Shown: positions 1-8,297 of the stretch, piece after piece | How positions within the stretch are numbered: the first letter of the stretch is position 1 | How the letters are laid out: every line of letters begins with the position of its first letter | From: Pseudooceanicola batsensis HTCC2597 | GTDB taxonomy: Bacteria; Pseudomonadota; Alphaproteobacteria; Rhodobacterales; Rhodobacteraceae | Reading direction: 5' to 3' | Assembly (NCBI RefSeq): GCF_000152725.1 | Contig: NZ_CH724131.1 | Location: 2,854,711 to 2,918,710, forward strand | DNA: 64,000 nucleotides | Notes under the pieces: model-generated | Told to the model about the DNA's origin: nothing | The model's database searches: none | What the model saw: only the letters and a program-made list of their open reading frames with translations | Position numbers and translations under genes: made by a program

Positions 1-12
1 CGCGCGCCGGCG

Positions 13-342
13 CTATTCCTGCGCGATGCCGTGCCGCGCCATGCATTGCCGCAGGACCGCGCGCGGTCCGGCCGGTGCGCCCCCGTCGAGCACGCAGTCG
101 AAGGTGGCGTTCAGCGCGCGCTGATCGCAGCCGATCCGGGCATAGGTGGCGGTCAGGTGATCGAGCCTGCCGATCGCGCTCTCCACCGCATCCGCCTGCG
201 CATCCCCAAGCGCCTGGATCATCTCGAGCCAGACCGACCCGGCCATCTGACCCACCAGGGCGCACCGTTCGCCGGTCTGCGCCAGCGCGCCGGTGGTCGC
301 GCCCGAGAGGGCGAGCAGGGCGATCAGGCCGATCCGCCTCAT
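13..342 (-). CDS. Small secreted four-cysteine protein, unknown function
   Basis: Protein of 109 residues that I do not recognise. Residues 1-21 form a clear signal peptide (two arginines, then a Leu/Ala-rich core ending ALA), so the mature product is probably periplasmic. The mature part has four cysteines (RCAL, GCDQ, DCVL, QCMA) that could make two disulfides. Its ATG overlaps the TGA stop of the upstream gene in an ATGA, so the two are translationally coupled and may act together. The function cannot be inferred from sequence; the coupling and signal peptide are seen directly. Confidence 0.7.
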   Translation of the reverse strand: MRRIGLIALLALSGATTGALAQTGERCALVGQMAGSVWLEMIQALGDAQADAVESAIGRLDHLTATYARIGCDQRALNATFDCVLDGGAPAGPRAVLRQCMARHGIAQE

Positions 343-1310
343 GCCGTGCCTTTCCGGATCAGGACCGTTCCGCCGAGCGCCGCGGCCAGAAGCCAGAACG
401 CCGCCGGAAGCGGGATCGCCGGTGCCGGTGCCGGCTCCGCGGAATCCGTCTGCGTCCGCGCCGTCGCGCCGCCCGAGAAGATCGCCGGTCCGCCGGAGAC
501 AGGGGTGGTGCGCGTCAGGTATTCCCCGGTCCGGCCGTCGAAGAGCAGGGCGGTCGGACTCGTTCCGCCCGTCCCGTCGCGGCTCTGCGCACCGATCAGG
601 ATCCGGTCATCGAGAAAGGCGACCTCGCCGCCGAAATCGCTCAGTCCCAGCCCCGCGGGGGCAGTGAACCTGCGCAGCACCTCGCCGGTCTCCGTGTCGA
701 ACAGATAGACCGCGCCGCTCCCGCCGCCGGTCGCCCCGGCCAGAAGGCGTGTGCCGGATAGCGCCACGGAGTATCCGAACCGGTCGCCGGCTGCGCCATC
801 CGGAGCGGTGAACCTGGCCAGAACGCCCCCGGTCAGGGCATCGAACAGATAGACCGCGCCCGGCGCCGAGGCGTCGCCCTGGCTTCCGACGGCGGCCTGC
901 GTGCCGGACACCGCAACCGCCTGCCCGAAGGCCGGATCGCTTTCGCTGGCCGGTGGGGTCAGCTGACGCAGCATCGCGCCCGTCGCGCCGTCGAAGACAT
1001 AGACCCCGCCGTCGGCCGAGGCTCCGCTGTCCATGATCGCGAAACCGTCGGCGCGGACCAGCGTCGGGACAGGATCTCCGCCATCGCAGCCCTGCCGCGA
1101 GAGGCGGCAGATCTGATGCGACGTCACGGTGTCGAAGTCGTACCCGTCGGTCGCCGGTCCCGGGCCGACCCGAGGCATCGGAGACCCCGAGGCCGGCGCG
1201 AGGGGCCGCGCGGACAGCGGATCGTCGGCCGGCACGCTCACTGCAGCGGCCCCGGAGGCCAGCATGCATCCGGCAACAACGACCGGTAGAAAGCGGAAAT
1301 GTTTCTTCAC
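339..1310 (-). CDS. FG-GAP-like repeat protein with VPLPA-CTERM sorting tail
   Basis: Secreted protein of about 323 residues. I chose the GTG at 1308-1310 because it gives a compact signal peptide (VKKHFRF, then a hydrophobic core ending ASGAAA) with a GAGG-like ribosome site upstream; an ATG at 1379 in frame would add 23 residues that look non-signal. The middle holds about four repeats of the type AVYLFD-x-TG-x-L followed by DRFGYSVALSG, resembling FG-GAP/beta-propeller blades. The C-terminus has IPLPA, a hydrophobic helix and a basic end (RKGTA), the tripartite VPLPA-CTERM signal processed by an exosortase. It forms an operon with the small secreted protein downstream through an ATGA overlap. 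Probably exported and re-anchored at the surface; ligand unknown. Confidence 0.75.
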   Translation of the reverse strand: MKKHFRFLPVVVAGCMLASGAAAVSVPADDPLSARPLAPASGSPMPRVGPGPATDGYDFDTVTSHQICRLSRQGCDGGDPVPTLVRADGFAIMDSGASADGGVYVFDGATGAMLRQLTPPASESDPAFGQAVAVSGTQAAVGSQGDASAPGAVYLFDALTGGVLARFTAPDGAAGDRFGYSVALSGTRLLAGATGGGSGAVYLFDTETGEVLRRFTAPAGLGLSDFGGEVAFLDDRILIGAQSRDGTGGTSPTALLFDGRTGEYLTRTTPVSGGPAIFSGGATARTQTDSAEPAPAPAIPLPAAFWLLAAALGGTVLIRKGTA

Positions 1311-1458
1311 CTTGGACAACGCCTCGTGAACTGCGGGCTTGGATAAATAACCTTTTGACGACACTCCGTCAATTTTCATTCCGCACGGCAACGCTCCGTT
1401 TCCACTACCACGACGAACACGCCCGGCGCAGGTCCCGGATTCAATACCCCCGGACGAC

Positions 1459-1484
1459 AAAAGCCGCCCCTGAGGGCGGCTTTC
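1459..1484 (-). terminator. Rho-independent terminator of rpmJ
   Basis: A perfect 10-base stem (1460-1469 with 1474-1483) closed by a CTGA loop. Read leftward, the stem ends in a T run, and it lies 22 bases beyond the rpmJ stop, so it should end that transcript. Confidence 0.8.
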
Positions 1485-1505
1485 GGATCGGGGTGCCCCA
1501 AGTTC

Positions 1506-1631
1506 TCAGCCCTGGCGGGCCTTGAACTTGCGTTGCGTCTTGTTGATCACGTAGACGCGGCCTTTGCGGCGCACGACGCGGCAATCGCGATGGCGCTGCT
1601 TCAGCGAGCGGAGCGAGTTGCGGACCTTCAT
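1506..1631 (-). CDS. rpmJ: 50S ribosomal protein L36 (bL36)
   Basis: A 41-residue very basic protein reading [20 protein letters not shown] and ending [13 protein letters not shown]. This is the bL36 form with a single cysteine, which lacks the full zinc ribbon (C-family lacking three of the four ligands). It binds 23S rRNA in the large subunit. The ATG at 1629-1631 follows an AGGAGAT ribosome site. It stands alone between tRNA-Val and its own terminator, a common arrangement for this gene in alphaproteobacteria. Confidence 0.95.
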   Translation of the reverse strand: MKVRNSLRSLKQRHRDCRVVRRKGRVYVINKTQRKFKARQG

Positions 1632-1711
1632 CGGTCATCTCCTTCTTCGCGGCGCGGCGAGCGCCTGATTCGCAATCTGACCCGGGGCCTTGGCCGCGGG
1701 CCGGTGAAACA

Positions 1712-1786
1712 TGGTGGGCGGTACAAGGATCGAACTTGTGACCCCTTCGATGTCAACGAAGTGCTCTACCGCTGAGCTAACCGCCC
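1712..1786 (-). tRNA. tRNA-Val(GAC)
   Basis: On the minus strand the sequence folds as a full cloverleaf: acceptor GGGCGGT/ACCGCCC, D-arm GCTC/GAGC, anticodon loop TTGACAT giving anticodon GAC, T-arm with GTTCGATCC, and encoded CCA at 1712-1714. Reads GUC/GUU valine codons. Confidence 0.95.
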
Positions 1787-1916
1787 ATGTCCCTGCACGG
1801 CCCCGCCCCTTCAATCAAAAGGGGCGCGGGGAACCCGCGCCGGTCCGCGTGTCTATAATAAGAGTCGCAGGGGGGATCAAGCCTTTTGGAGGCGAAAGTT
1901 TTCGGTCTAGACTGCG

Positions 1917-2795
1917 GTGATCGGAACGCCCATGACCATGCCCGGATACGACCTCTATCATCCTGACGCGCTGACGACCTCGGTCGTCTTCGCCTCGCCG
2001 CATTCCGGTCGCGACTATCCGGACGACTTCCTCCGGGCCTCCGTGCTCGACCGACGCTCGATCCGCTCGTCCGAGGACGCCTTCGTCGACATCCTCTTCC
2101 GCGCCGCCAGAGATTTCGGAGCCCCCCTTCTGGCCGCGCGTGTACCGCGCGCCTACGTCGATCTGAACCGCGGCCCCGACGAACTCGATCCCGCGGTGAT
2201 CGACGGTATCCGGCGCCCGGGCCACAATCCCCGCATCGCCTCGGGGCTGGGGGTCATCCCCCGCGTGGTGTCGAACGGCCGCGCGATCTATCGCGGCAAG
2301 ATCACGCTGGCCGAGGCCCGCGGCCGTCTCGCCTCCTGCTGGCATCCCTATCACGCGGCGCTCCAGCAGCAGCTGGACGCGGCGCACGCGCTCTTCGGCG
2401 AGGCGATCCTGATCGACTGCCACTCCATGCCGCGCGAGGCCGTGGACTGCGTCGTCCGGACCGGCTCGCGGCGGCCCGACGTGGTCATCGGCGACCGGTT
2501 CGGCTCCTCCGCCTCGACCTGTGTCATCGACGGGGTCGAGGCCGCACTGCGCGCCGCCGGCCTGACCGTGGCCCGCAACACGCCCTTCGCCGGCGCCTTC
2601 GTCACGCAGTACTACGGCCGGCCCTCCCGCCGCCAGCACGCCATCCAGGTCGAGATCGACCGCTCGCTCTACATGGATGAACAGCGCATCGAGCCCCGTC
2701 CCGACTTCGCGGCCTTCAAGGAATTGATGACGCGCGTGGCCGCCGCGATCGCAGAGATCGGCCGCGCCTCCGCGGCCCCGCTGGCGGCGGAATGA
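1917..2795 (+). CDS. N-formylglutamate amidohydrolase family protein
   Basis: Protein of 287-292 residues of the N-formylglutamate amidohydrolase (FGase/HutG) family, zinc-type hydrolases that release formate from N-formyl-glutamate at the end of one histidine breakdown route. Family signs are ASPHSGRDYP near the N-terminus, RVPRAYVDLNRGPDELDP around residue 75, and the ligand segment ILIDCHSMP around residue 165, with NTPFAGAFVT later. Three starts are in frame: GTG 1917, ATG 1932 and ATG 1938; ATG 1932 or 1938 fits the usual N-terminus best. No other hut genes are nearby, so the real substrate may be another N-acyl amino acid. Confidence 0.85.
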   Translation: MIGTPMTMPGYDLYHPDALTTSVVFASPHSGRDYPDDFLRASVLDRRSIRSSEDAFVDILFRAARDFGAPLLAARVPRAYVDLNRGPDELDPAVIDGIRRPGHNPRIASGLGVIPRVVSNGRAIYRGKITLAEARGRLASCWHPYHAALQQQLDAAHALFGEAILIDCHSMPREAVDCVVRTGSRRPDVVIGDRFGSSASTCVIDGVEAALRAAGLTVARNTPFAGAFVTQYYGRPSRRQHAIQVEIDRSLYMDEQRIEPRPDFAAFKELMTRVAAAIAEIGRASAAPLAAE

Positions 2796-2946
2796 TCCTC
2801 CTCGGGGCCGACCCGGGCACGTCCCGGTGGTCTCGGGCAGGCGTTCTCCTGACCCGTCGCGCCACCGCCACGGGCCCGGCAGCGCGGCCCGAGGGCATCG
2901 CGCCCTGATCTTCTTTGGTCTGAAAAATATCCCCGCCGGAGGCGCC

Positions 2947-2966
2947 CCGGCCCCCGCAGGGGCCGG
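2947..2966. terminator. GC-rich hairpin between convergent genes
   Basis: Eight-base perfect stem (CCGGCCCC/GGGGCCGG) with a CGCA loop, in the 226-base gap between the converging amidohydrolase and ctpA genes. No T run follows on either strand, so it may be a weak terminator or an RNA end-protecting hairpin. Confidence 0.4.
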
Positions 2967-3021
2967 TGGAATGGAATGCGCCGCAGGCGCTCCGCCGGAT
3001 TGGGCCGGATTGGGGCCGACC

Positions 3022-4362
3022 CTACTGGCGCAGGGCGATCAGCCCCTTGAGCAGGTCCACCGCATAGGCCAGCTGATAATCCTCGTCGCGCAGCGCCGCC
3101 GCCTGCTCCGCCTCTTCGCGTTCCTGTTCGATCTGGCGGATCTGATCCTCGCTCAGGCTGTCGTTGTTCAGCGCGCCCCGCAGATCGGCCTCGGACCGGT
3201 TGCGGCGGCTCGTCGCCTCGTCCTCTTCCTCCTCGTCCGGCGTGCTGCGCGGCTGTTCGACGATGATGTCGGGCGAGACGCCGAGCGCCTGGATCGACCG
3301 GCCGGAGGGCGTGTAGTAGCGCGCCGTCGTCAGCCGCATCGCACCGTCCCCGCGCAGCGGCATCACCGTCTGCACCGATCCCTTGCCGAAGGACTTGGTG
3401 CCCACGACGATCGCCCGCCGGTGATCCTGCAGCGCGCCCGCCACGATCTCGGACGCCGAGGCCGAGCCGCCGTTGATCAGCACGACGATCGGCTTGCCGT
3501 CCATCAGATCGCCCTGCGTCGCGTTGAACCGCTCCCCGTCCTCGGGATTGCGGCCCCGGGTCGAGACGATTTCGCCCTTCTCGAGGAAGGTATCGGCCAC
3601 CTTGATCGCCTGGGTCAGCAGCCCCCCCGGGTTGTTCCGCAGATCGAGCACGATGCCGTCGACCTCTTCCATGCCGCCGGCGGCCTCGATCTCGCGCTCC
3701 AGCCCCTCGACGAGGTTCGGCGTCGTCTGGTCGTTGAAGGTGGTCACGCGCGCCACGATGGCGTGGCCTTCGGTGCGCACCCGCGCCGCGGTGAGCTTGA
3801 TGGTGTCCCGGATGATCGAGACGTCGAACGGTTCGGCCTCGCCCTCGCGCACCACGGTCACGATGATCTCGGACCCGACCGGCCCGCGCATCAGATCCAC
3901 CGCTTCGTCCAGCGTCAGGCCCAGCAGGCTCTCGCTGTCGACATGGGTGATGAAGTCGCCGGCCTCGATCCCAGCCTCGTCCGCCGGCGTCCCGTCCATG
4001 GGCGAGACGACCTTGACGAAACCTTCTTCCTGCGTGACCTCGATCCCCAGCCCGCCGAATTCGCCGCGGGTCTGGACACGCATCGCGCTGGCGTCGTCGG
4101 GGGAGAGATAGCTGGAATGCGGGTCGAGCGAGGTCAGCATCCCGTCGATCGCCGCCTCGATCAGCTTGGATTCATCGACCTCTTCCACGTATTGCGCCCG
4201 GATACGCTCGAAGATGTCGCCGAACAGGTCGAGCTGTTCGTAGACGTTGCTGGATCGGGCACTGTCCTGCGCCAGCAGCGGTGCCGCCACCTGCGTCGAT
4301 CCCAACAGCCCCGCCGTGATCCCGACCAGTCCCGCCACGATATGCTTTTTCATGCTCATCAT
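3022..4362 (-). CDS. ctpA: C-terminal processing peptidase, S41 family
   Basis: Periplasmic serine protease of about 443-446 residues that trims C-termini of envelope proteins. After a signal peptide (MKKHIVAGLVG, core, cleavage near LLAQD), it has the S41 N-terminal helix region, a PDZ domain (GGLGIEV through LMRGPVGS), and the peptidase core with Ser in GGSASASEIVAGAL and Lys in GTKSFGKGSVQ, the Ser/Lys dyad. The C-terminal tail is acidic and helical. Three ATGs lie at 4362, 4359 and 4353; the first overlaps the TGA of envC, while ATG 4353 is best spaced from GAAGGA. The overlap with an EnvC-like gene suggests joint control of murein hydrolases, as known for Ctp-adaptor systems. Confidence 0.93.
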   Translation of the reverse strand: MMSMKKHIVAGLVGITAGLLGSTQVAAPLLAQDSARSSNVYEQLDLFGDIFERIRAQYVEEVDESKLIEAAIDGMLTSLDPHSSYLSPDDASAMRVQTRGEFGGLGIEVTQEEGFVKVVSPMDGTPADEAGIEAGDFITHVDSESLLGLTLDEAVDLMRGPVGSEIIVTVVREGEAEPFDVSIIRDTIKLTAARVRTEGHAIVARVTTFNDQTTPNLVEGLEREIEAAGGMEEVDGIVLDLRNNPGGLLTQAIKVADTFLEKGEIVSTRGRNPEDGERFNATQGDLMDGKPIVVLINGGSASASEIVAGALQDHRRAIVVGTKSFGKGSVQTVMPLRGDGAMRLTTARYYTPSGRSIQALGVSPDIIVEQPRSTPDEEEEDEATSRRNRSEADLRGALNNDSLSEDQIRQIEQEREEAEQAAALRDEDYQLAYAVDLLKGLIALRQ

Positions 4363-5501
4363 TCCTTCAGGCCCCGGAACCACTCTGCGGGGTCCTGCGG
4401 GACGTTGTCCTGTCTGACTTCAATATAGAGCGTCTCGCTCCGTCCAGTTCCAGCCTCTTCCCCGCCGGCTTCGGTCAGCATTGCGCCAAGGTCTCCCTCC
4501 TGGCCGGCCATCAGCCCGATGGGGGCGCCGGCGGCCAGAATGTCGCCCGAGGCACCATAGACGACGTCGAGCCCGGCGAACACGAAAAGAATCCCCGGTT
4601 CCGGCTCAAGGATCATCACATTTCCGAGGTTCAGCAAAGGCCCGCGATACCGAATTGTCGCTGCCGTGGGGGATGTGACCAGCGCCCGTGGCCGTGTTGC
4701 GACAACCACGCCCGGGCGTTCGATGCCCGCCGCGTCGGCCTCGCCCGGGCCGCGCAGCACCCGGCCCCGCACCGGCGAGGGGATTTCGCCCCGCCGGGTT
4801 CGGACCGGGGGCAGGTCCAGCGCCCGCTCGTCCTCGGCGATGCCCGCGAGGCCCGAGGCGAAGGCGCCGAGCGTCTCGGTCGAGGCGATCAGCAGGGCCG
4901 TCTTGATCGGGTCCTCGGTGAATTTCCTCGGCAGGTCGGTGCGGTCCGCCACCGCCTGGCTGAGGTCGGTGCGCGCCTCCTGCACGCCGCGCAGCCCGTC
5001 CGCCAGGGTGGCCGAGGCGCTCTGTTGCAACTGCCGCAGCACGCGCACCTCCTCGAGCCGCGCGCGCAGTCCCGCGGCCTTCGCATCCAGCGCGCGCGAG
5101 ACATCCGCGACGATCATCGCCGACCGCGCCGTTCCGACCGCGCCGGAGGGATGCAGGAAGACCGCCGGCGTGCCGGTGCCGCCCATCACCTGCAGGGTGC
5201 CCAGCAATTGCGCGATCTCGCCCTCGCGGGCCTGCAATTCGCGGTCGAGTTCCGCCTCGCGCGCGGTGACGCGTCGCAGCCCCTCGCGCATCGCCGCCAG
5301 TCCGGTCTCGAAGGCGCGCGTCGTTTCGGTCAGCGCGGCCACGCGGTCAGGCGCCGCCTCGGCCTCGGCCAGCAACTGCATGGCCGCCTCTATCTCCACC
5401 GCCGCGTCCGAGGCCGCGCGCGCCGGATCCGTGGCGGTCCGGCCCGGCAGGGGCAGGGCCAGGGCGACGACCAGGCAGGCAAGGCGGAGGCCGCGGTTCA
5501 T
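4359..5501 (-). CDS. envC: EnvC-like murein hydrolase activator
   Basis: Periplasmic protein of 380 residues: signal peptide (MNRGLRLACLVVALALPLPG), long coiled coil (about residues 30-220, rich in Glu/Ala/Leu/Arg), then a C-terminal LytM/M23-like domain (about 270-375). The zinc ligands of active M23 peptidases are not visible; the segment around GNVMILEPEPGILFVFAGL lacks the HxH pair, so it should be a catalytically dead activator of an amidase, like EnvC in cell separation. The start ATG at 5501 overlaps the gpmI stop (ATGA), and its own stop overlaps ctpA, making a tight three-gene operon. Confidence 0.88.
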   Translation of the reverse strand: MNRGLRLACLVVALALPLPGRTATDPARAASDAAVEIEAAMQLLAEAEAAPDRVAALTETTRAFETGLAAMREGLRRVTAREAELDRELQAREGEIAQLLGTLQVMGGTGTPAVFLHPSGAVGTARSAMIVADVSRALDAKAAGLRARLEEVRVLRQLQQSASATLADGLRGVQEARTDLSQAVADRTDLPRKFTEDPIKTALLIASTETLGAFASGLAGIAEDERALDLPPVRTRRGEIPSPVRGRVLRGPGEADAAGIERPGVVVATRPRALVTSPTAATIRYRGPLLNLGNVMILEPEPGILFVFAGLDVVYGASGDILAAGAPIGLMAGQEGDLGAMLTEAGGEEAGTGRSETLYIEVRQDNVPQDPAEWFRGLKE

Positions 5502-7015
5502 GCGATCAGGCTCTCTCCCGTCATCTCGTCGGGCTGCGGCAGGCCCATGAGCGCGAGCAGCGTCGGCGCCAGATCCGCCAGCCGCCCGCTGCGCAGGCCG
5601 GCACCCTCCGGCCCGCCGATCAGCGCCACCGGAACGAGGTTCGTCGTATGCGCCGTATGCGGTCCGCCGGTCTCCGGGTCGACCATCACCTCGCAATTTC
5701 CGTGATCGGCGGTCAGGATCATGGCGCCTCCGGCCTTGTCCAGCGCCGCGACCACCCGGTCCAGCCCCCGGTCCACCGCTTCGCAGGCAGCGATGGCGGC
5801 CGCGAGATCGCCGGTATGGCCGACCATGTCGGGATTGGCATAATTGGTGACGATCAGGTCGTAGCCCTTCTCGATGGCATCGACGAAGCGGTCGGTGACC
5901 TCTTCGGAGGACATCTCGGGCTGCAGGTCATAGGTCGCGACCTTGGGCGAGAGCGGCATGTGCCGATCCTCGCCCGCCTTCTCGACCTCGACGCCGCCGT
6001 CCAGGAAGAAGGTCACATGCGGATACTTCTCGGTCTCGGCCAGGCGGAACTGCGTCCGGCCGTGCCGGGCCACCCATTCGCCGAGCGTGTTCACGATCTC
6101 CTGCTTGGGATAGCAGGTGGTCATGTAGGCCGTGTGATCGCGGGAATAATCCACCATCCCCAGCAGCCCGGCCCAGTCGGGACGCGGCCCCGTGTCGAAG
6201 GCGTCGAACCCCGGTTCGCCGATGGCGCGCAGGAGCTCGCGCGCGCGGTCGGCCCGGAAGTTCAGGCAGAAGAACCCGTCGCCCGCCCGCGCGCCCGAAT
6301 AGTCGCCGATCACCGTCGGGGTGATGAATTCGTCCGTCTGGCCTGCGTCGTATCCCTGGTCGATGGCGGCGGAGGCAGTCTCGGCCCTGGCGCCCTCACC
6401 GCGCACCATGGCGGCATGGGCCGCGGCCACGCGGTCCCACCGGTTGTCGCGATCCATCGCGTAGTAGCGCCCGGACAGCGAGGCGATCCACGCGGTGCCG
6501 GGCATCGCCTCCTCGAGGTCCGACAGGTAGCCATGGGCCGACTTCGGCGCCACGTCCCGCCCGTCGGTCACGGCATGGAACGCGACCGGCACGCCCCTGG
6601 CCGCCAGCGCCGCGATCGCCGCCTTGATATGGCTGATGTGCCCGTGCACGCCGCCGTCCGACACCAGCCCCATGACATGGGCGGTCCCGCCCGTGGCCGT
6701 CAGTCGGTCGGCGAAGGCGGTCAGCGCGGGGTTTTCTGCGAAGGAGCCGTCCTCGATCGCGAGGTCGATCTGGCCCAGGTCCATCGCCACCACCCGGCCC
6801 GCGCCGATATTGGTGTGCCCCACCTCGGAATTGCCCATCTGGCCCCGGGGAAGGCCCACGTCCGGCCCGTGCGTCACGAGCGTGGCATTCGGACAGGTCG
6901 CCATGATCCGGTCGAAGGTCGGTGTGTCGGCCAGATGCGGGGCGTTGGCCTCGGCCTGGTCGGAGAGGCCCCAGCCGTCGAGAATGCACAGGACGACGGG
7001 TTTCGGTGTGGTCAT
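5498..7015 (-). CDS. gpmI: 2,3-bisphosphoglycerate-independent phosphoglycerate mutase
   Basis: Cytoplasmic glycolytic enzyme of 505 residues interconverting 3- and 2-phosphoglycerate with two manganese ions. It belongs to the alkaline phosphatase superfamily: metal-binding LCILDGWGLSD at the N-terminus, the phosphorylated serine in GQMGNSEVGHTNIGAGR near residue 60, VTDGRDVAPKSA around 150, and the second metal set in YANPDMVGHTGD and LTADHGNCE near the C-terminus. Full family length. First gene of gpmI-envC-ctpA; this order is widely seen in Rhodobacteraceae. Confidence 0.97.
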   Translation of the reverse strand: MTTPKPVVLCILDGWGLSDQAEANAPHLADTPTFDRIMATCPNATLVTHGPDVGLPRGQMGNSEVGHTNIGAGRVVAMDLGQIDLAIEDGSFAENPALTAFADRLTATGGTAHVMGLVSDGGVHGHISHIKAAIAALAARGVPVAFHAVTDGRDVAPKSAHGYLSDLEEAMPGTAWIASLSGRYYAMDRDNRWDRVAAAHAAMVRGEGARAETASAAIDQGYDAGQTDEFITPTVIGDYSGARAGDGFFCLNFRADRARELLRAIGEPGFDAFDTGPRPDWAGLLGMVDYSRDHTAYMTTCYPKQEIVNTLGEWVARHGRTQFRLAETEKYPHVTFFLDGGVEVEKAGEDRHMPLSPKVATYDLQPEMSSEEVTDRFVDAIEKGYDLIVTNYANPDMVGHTGDLAAAIAACEAVDRGLDRVVAALDKAGGAMILTADHGNCEVMVDPETGGPHTAHTTNLVPVALIGGPEGAGLRSGRLADLAPTLLALMGLPQPDEMTGESLIA

Positions 7016-7139
7016 CGGGTCTGCTCCGGCCTGCTCACGAGCCTGTCTCGGTCGTGCCTGTCTTAACGGCTCGGCGCCCGGGATTGAAGCGGGGTTTTGC
7101 CGGCCGCTTCCTGCGTGGAGGGCGGTGGTTCCTGTGGCG

Positions 7140-7228
7140 CCGGAGGTGCGCGAAGAAAGGGAAAGAGGGGCGCTGGCCCCTGTCGAACCGGAGGTGCGCG
7201 ATCAAGGGGAAAGAGGGGCTCTGCCCCT
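7140..7228. repeat. Two tandem 48-base units with small palindromes
   Basis: Two imperfect copies of CCGGAGGTGCGCGA followed by a purine-rich AAGGGGAAAGAGGGGC stretch and CCCCT start at 7140 and 7188, exactly 48 bases apart. The second copy contains a hairpin (GAGGGGCTCTGCCCCTC). It lies in the 268-base gap between gpmI and rlmH and is followed at 7250-7277 by a CCCCGGAGTATTT...AAGATGAAG element. Confidence 0.7.
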
Positions 7229-7283
7229 CTTGAGCCTGCGGCTCAATTCACCCCCGGAGTATTTGGGCAAGATGAAGCCGGAG

Positions 7284-7754
7284 TCAGGCGCGGTGATAGG
7301 GCGAGCCCGCCAGGATGGTCGTGGCGCGGTAGAGCTGTTCGGCCAGCATGACCCGGGCGAGCATGTGAGGCCACACCATCCGGCCGAAGGAGAGCGTGAG
7401 ATCGGCCCGGGCGCGCAACGTCGGGTCGAGACCGTCGGCGCCGCCGATGAGAAAGGCCGCATCCTGCGCGCCGTCGTCGCGCCAATCGGCCAGGGTGGAG
7501 GCGAAATCTGGGGAGCTGATCATGGAGCCGCGCTCGTCCAGCGCGACGACCCGGGCGCGGGCGGGAAGGGCACGGTCCAGCAGCGCGGCCTCGGCCGCCA
7601 TGCCGCCGCCCTTGCGGTCATCGACCTCGGAGACCGAGGCGGGTCCGAGGCCCAGGGCGCGGCCGGTGCGGGTCGCGCGGGTCAGGTAGTCGTCGATCAG
7701 ATCGGCCTCGGGCCCCTTGCGCAGGCGCCCGACGGCGCAGATCGTCAGCTTCAC
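7284..7754 (-). CDS. rlmH: 23S rRNA pseudouridine-1915 N3-methyltransferase
   Basis: SPOUT-class methyltransferase of 156 residues that methylates m3-pseudouridine 1915 in helix 69 of 23S rRNA, using SAM. The family pattern is complete: MKLTICAVGRLRKGPE at the start, VVALDERG in the middle, the knotted SAM pocket FLIGGADGLDP, and the C-terminal LARVMLAEQLYRATTILAG with SPYHRA end. The N-terminal KG segment and length match the family. It follows rsfS by 6 bases, the usual pairing. Confidence 0.96.
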   Translation of the reverse strand: MKLTICAVGRLRKGPEADLIDDYLTRATRTGRALGLGPASVSEVDDRKGGGMAAEAALLDRALPARARVVALDERGSMISSPDFASTLADWRDDGAQDAAFLIGGADGLDPTLRARADLTLSFGRMVWPHMLARVMLAEQLYRATTILAGSPYHRA

Positions 7755-7760
7755 GCGAGA

Positions 7761-8219
7761 TCAGGCGTGGCTGGCTTCGGACCGGGCCGGCATCCACATC
7801 TTCTCGAGCTGGTAGAAGTCGCGGACCTCGGGGCGGAACACATGCACCACCACGTCGCCGGTATCGATCAGGACCCAGTCGCCGGTATCCTTGCCTTCGA
7901 TCTTGGCCGTGAAGCCGTAGGTCTCCTTGATCCGCTCGACGAGTTTTTCCGAGATCGCGGCCACCTGGCGCGTCGACCGGCCCGAGCAGATCACCATGAA
8001 GTCGCCCATGGAGGACCGCCCGCGCAGATCGATCTGCACGATGTCTTCGGCCTTGTCGGTGTCGAGGGAGGTCAGGATCAGATCCAGAAGGGATTCGCTG
8101 ATCGACTGGTCTTGGGCCATCACTTCGGCCCCGTGAGAAGCGGTTTCCGCCGCTGCAATGTCAAGTGACAGGACATTGTCCTCCTTGCTGCGCGCCGCCT
8201 GCGTCCCGGCGCTGGACAT
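7761..8219 (-). CDS. rsfS: Ribosomal silencing factor RsfS
   Basis: Protein that binds uL14 of the large subunit and blocks subunit joining during starvation. The Iojap/RsfS domain spans from LLDLILTSLDTDKAEDI to VRDFYQLEKMW, including DFMVICSGRSTRQVAAI and DTGDWVLIDTGDVVVHVF. Start is uncertain: ATG 8249, 8219 (MSSAG) or a later in-frame one (MAQDQ); the conserved domain starts about 40 residues in, so I give 8219. Forms a two-gene unit with rlmH. nadD, often beside it, is absent here. Confidence 0.93.
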   Translation of the reverse strand: MSSAGTQAARSKEDNVLSLDIAAAETASHGAEVMAQDQSISESLLDLILTSLDTDKAEDIVQIDLRGRSSMGDFMVICSGRSTRQVAAISEKLVERIKETYGFTAKIEGKDTGDWVLIDTGDVVVHVFRPEVRDFYQLEKMWMPARSEASHA

Positions 8220-8297
8220 GATCTGAAAATAGCAGCGGGGTCGTGTCATTTCAATGAAACTGGTGCGATTTGGCCGCAGAGTGGCGGAAAAGGACCG

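Noticed and set aside
1441..1638. 65-residue minus frame overlapping rpmJ
   Set aside because: Other-frame shadow; the real L36 frame is unmistakable.
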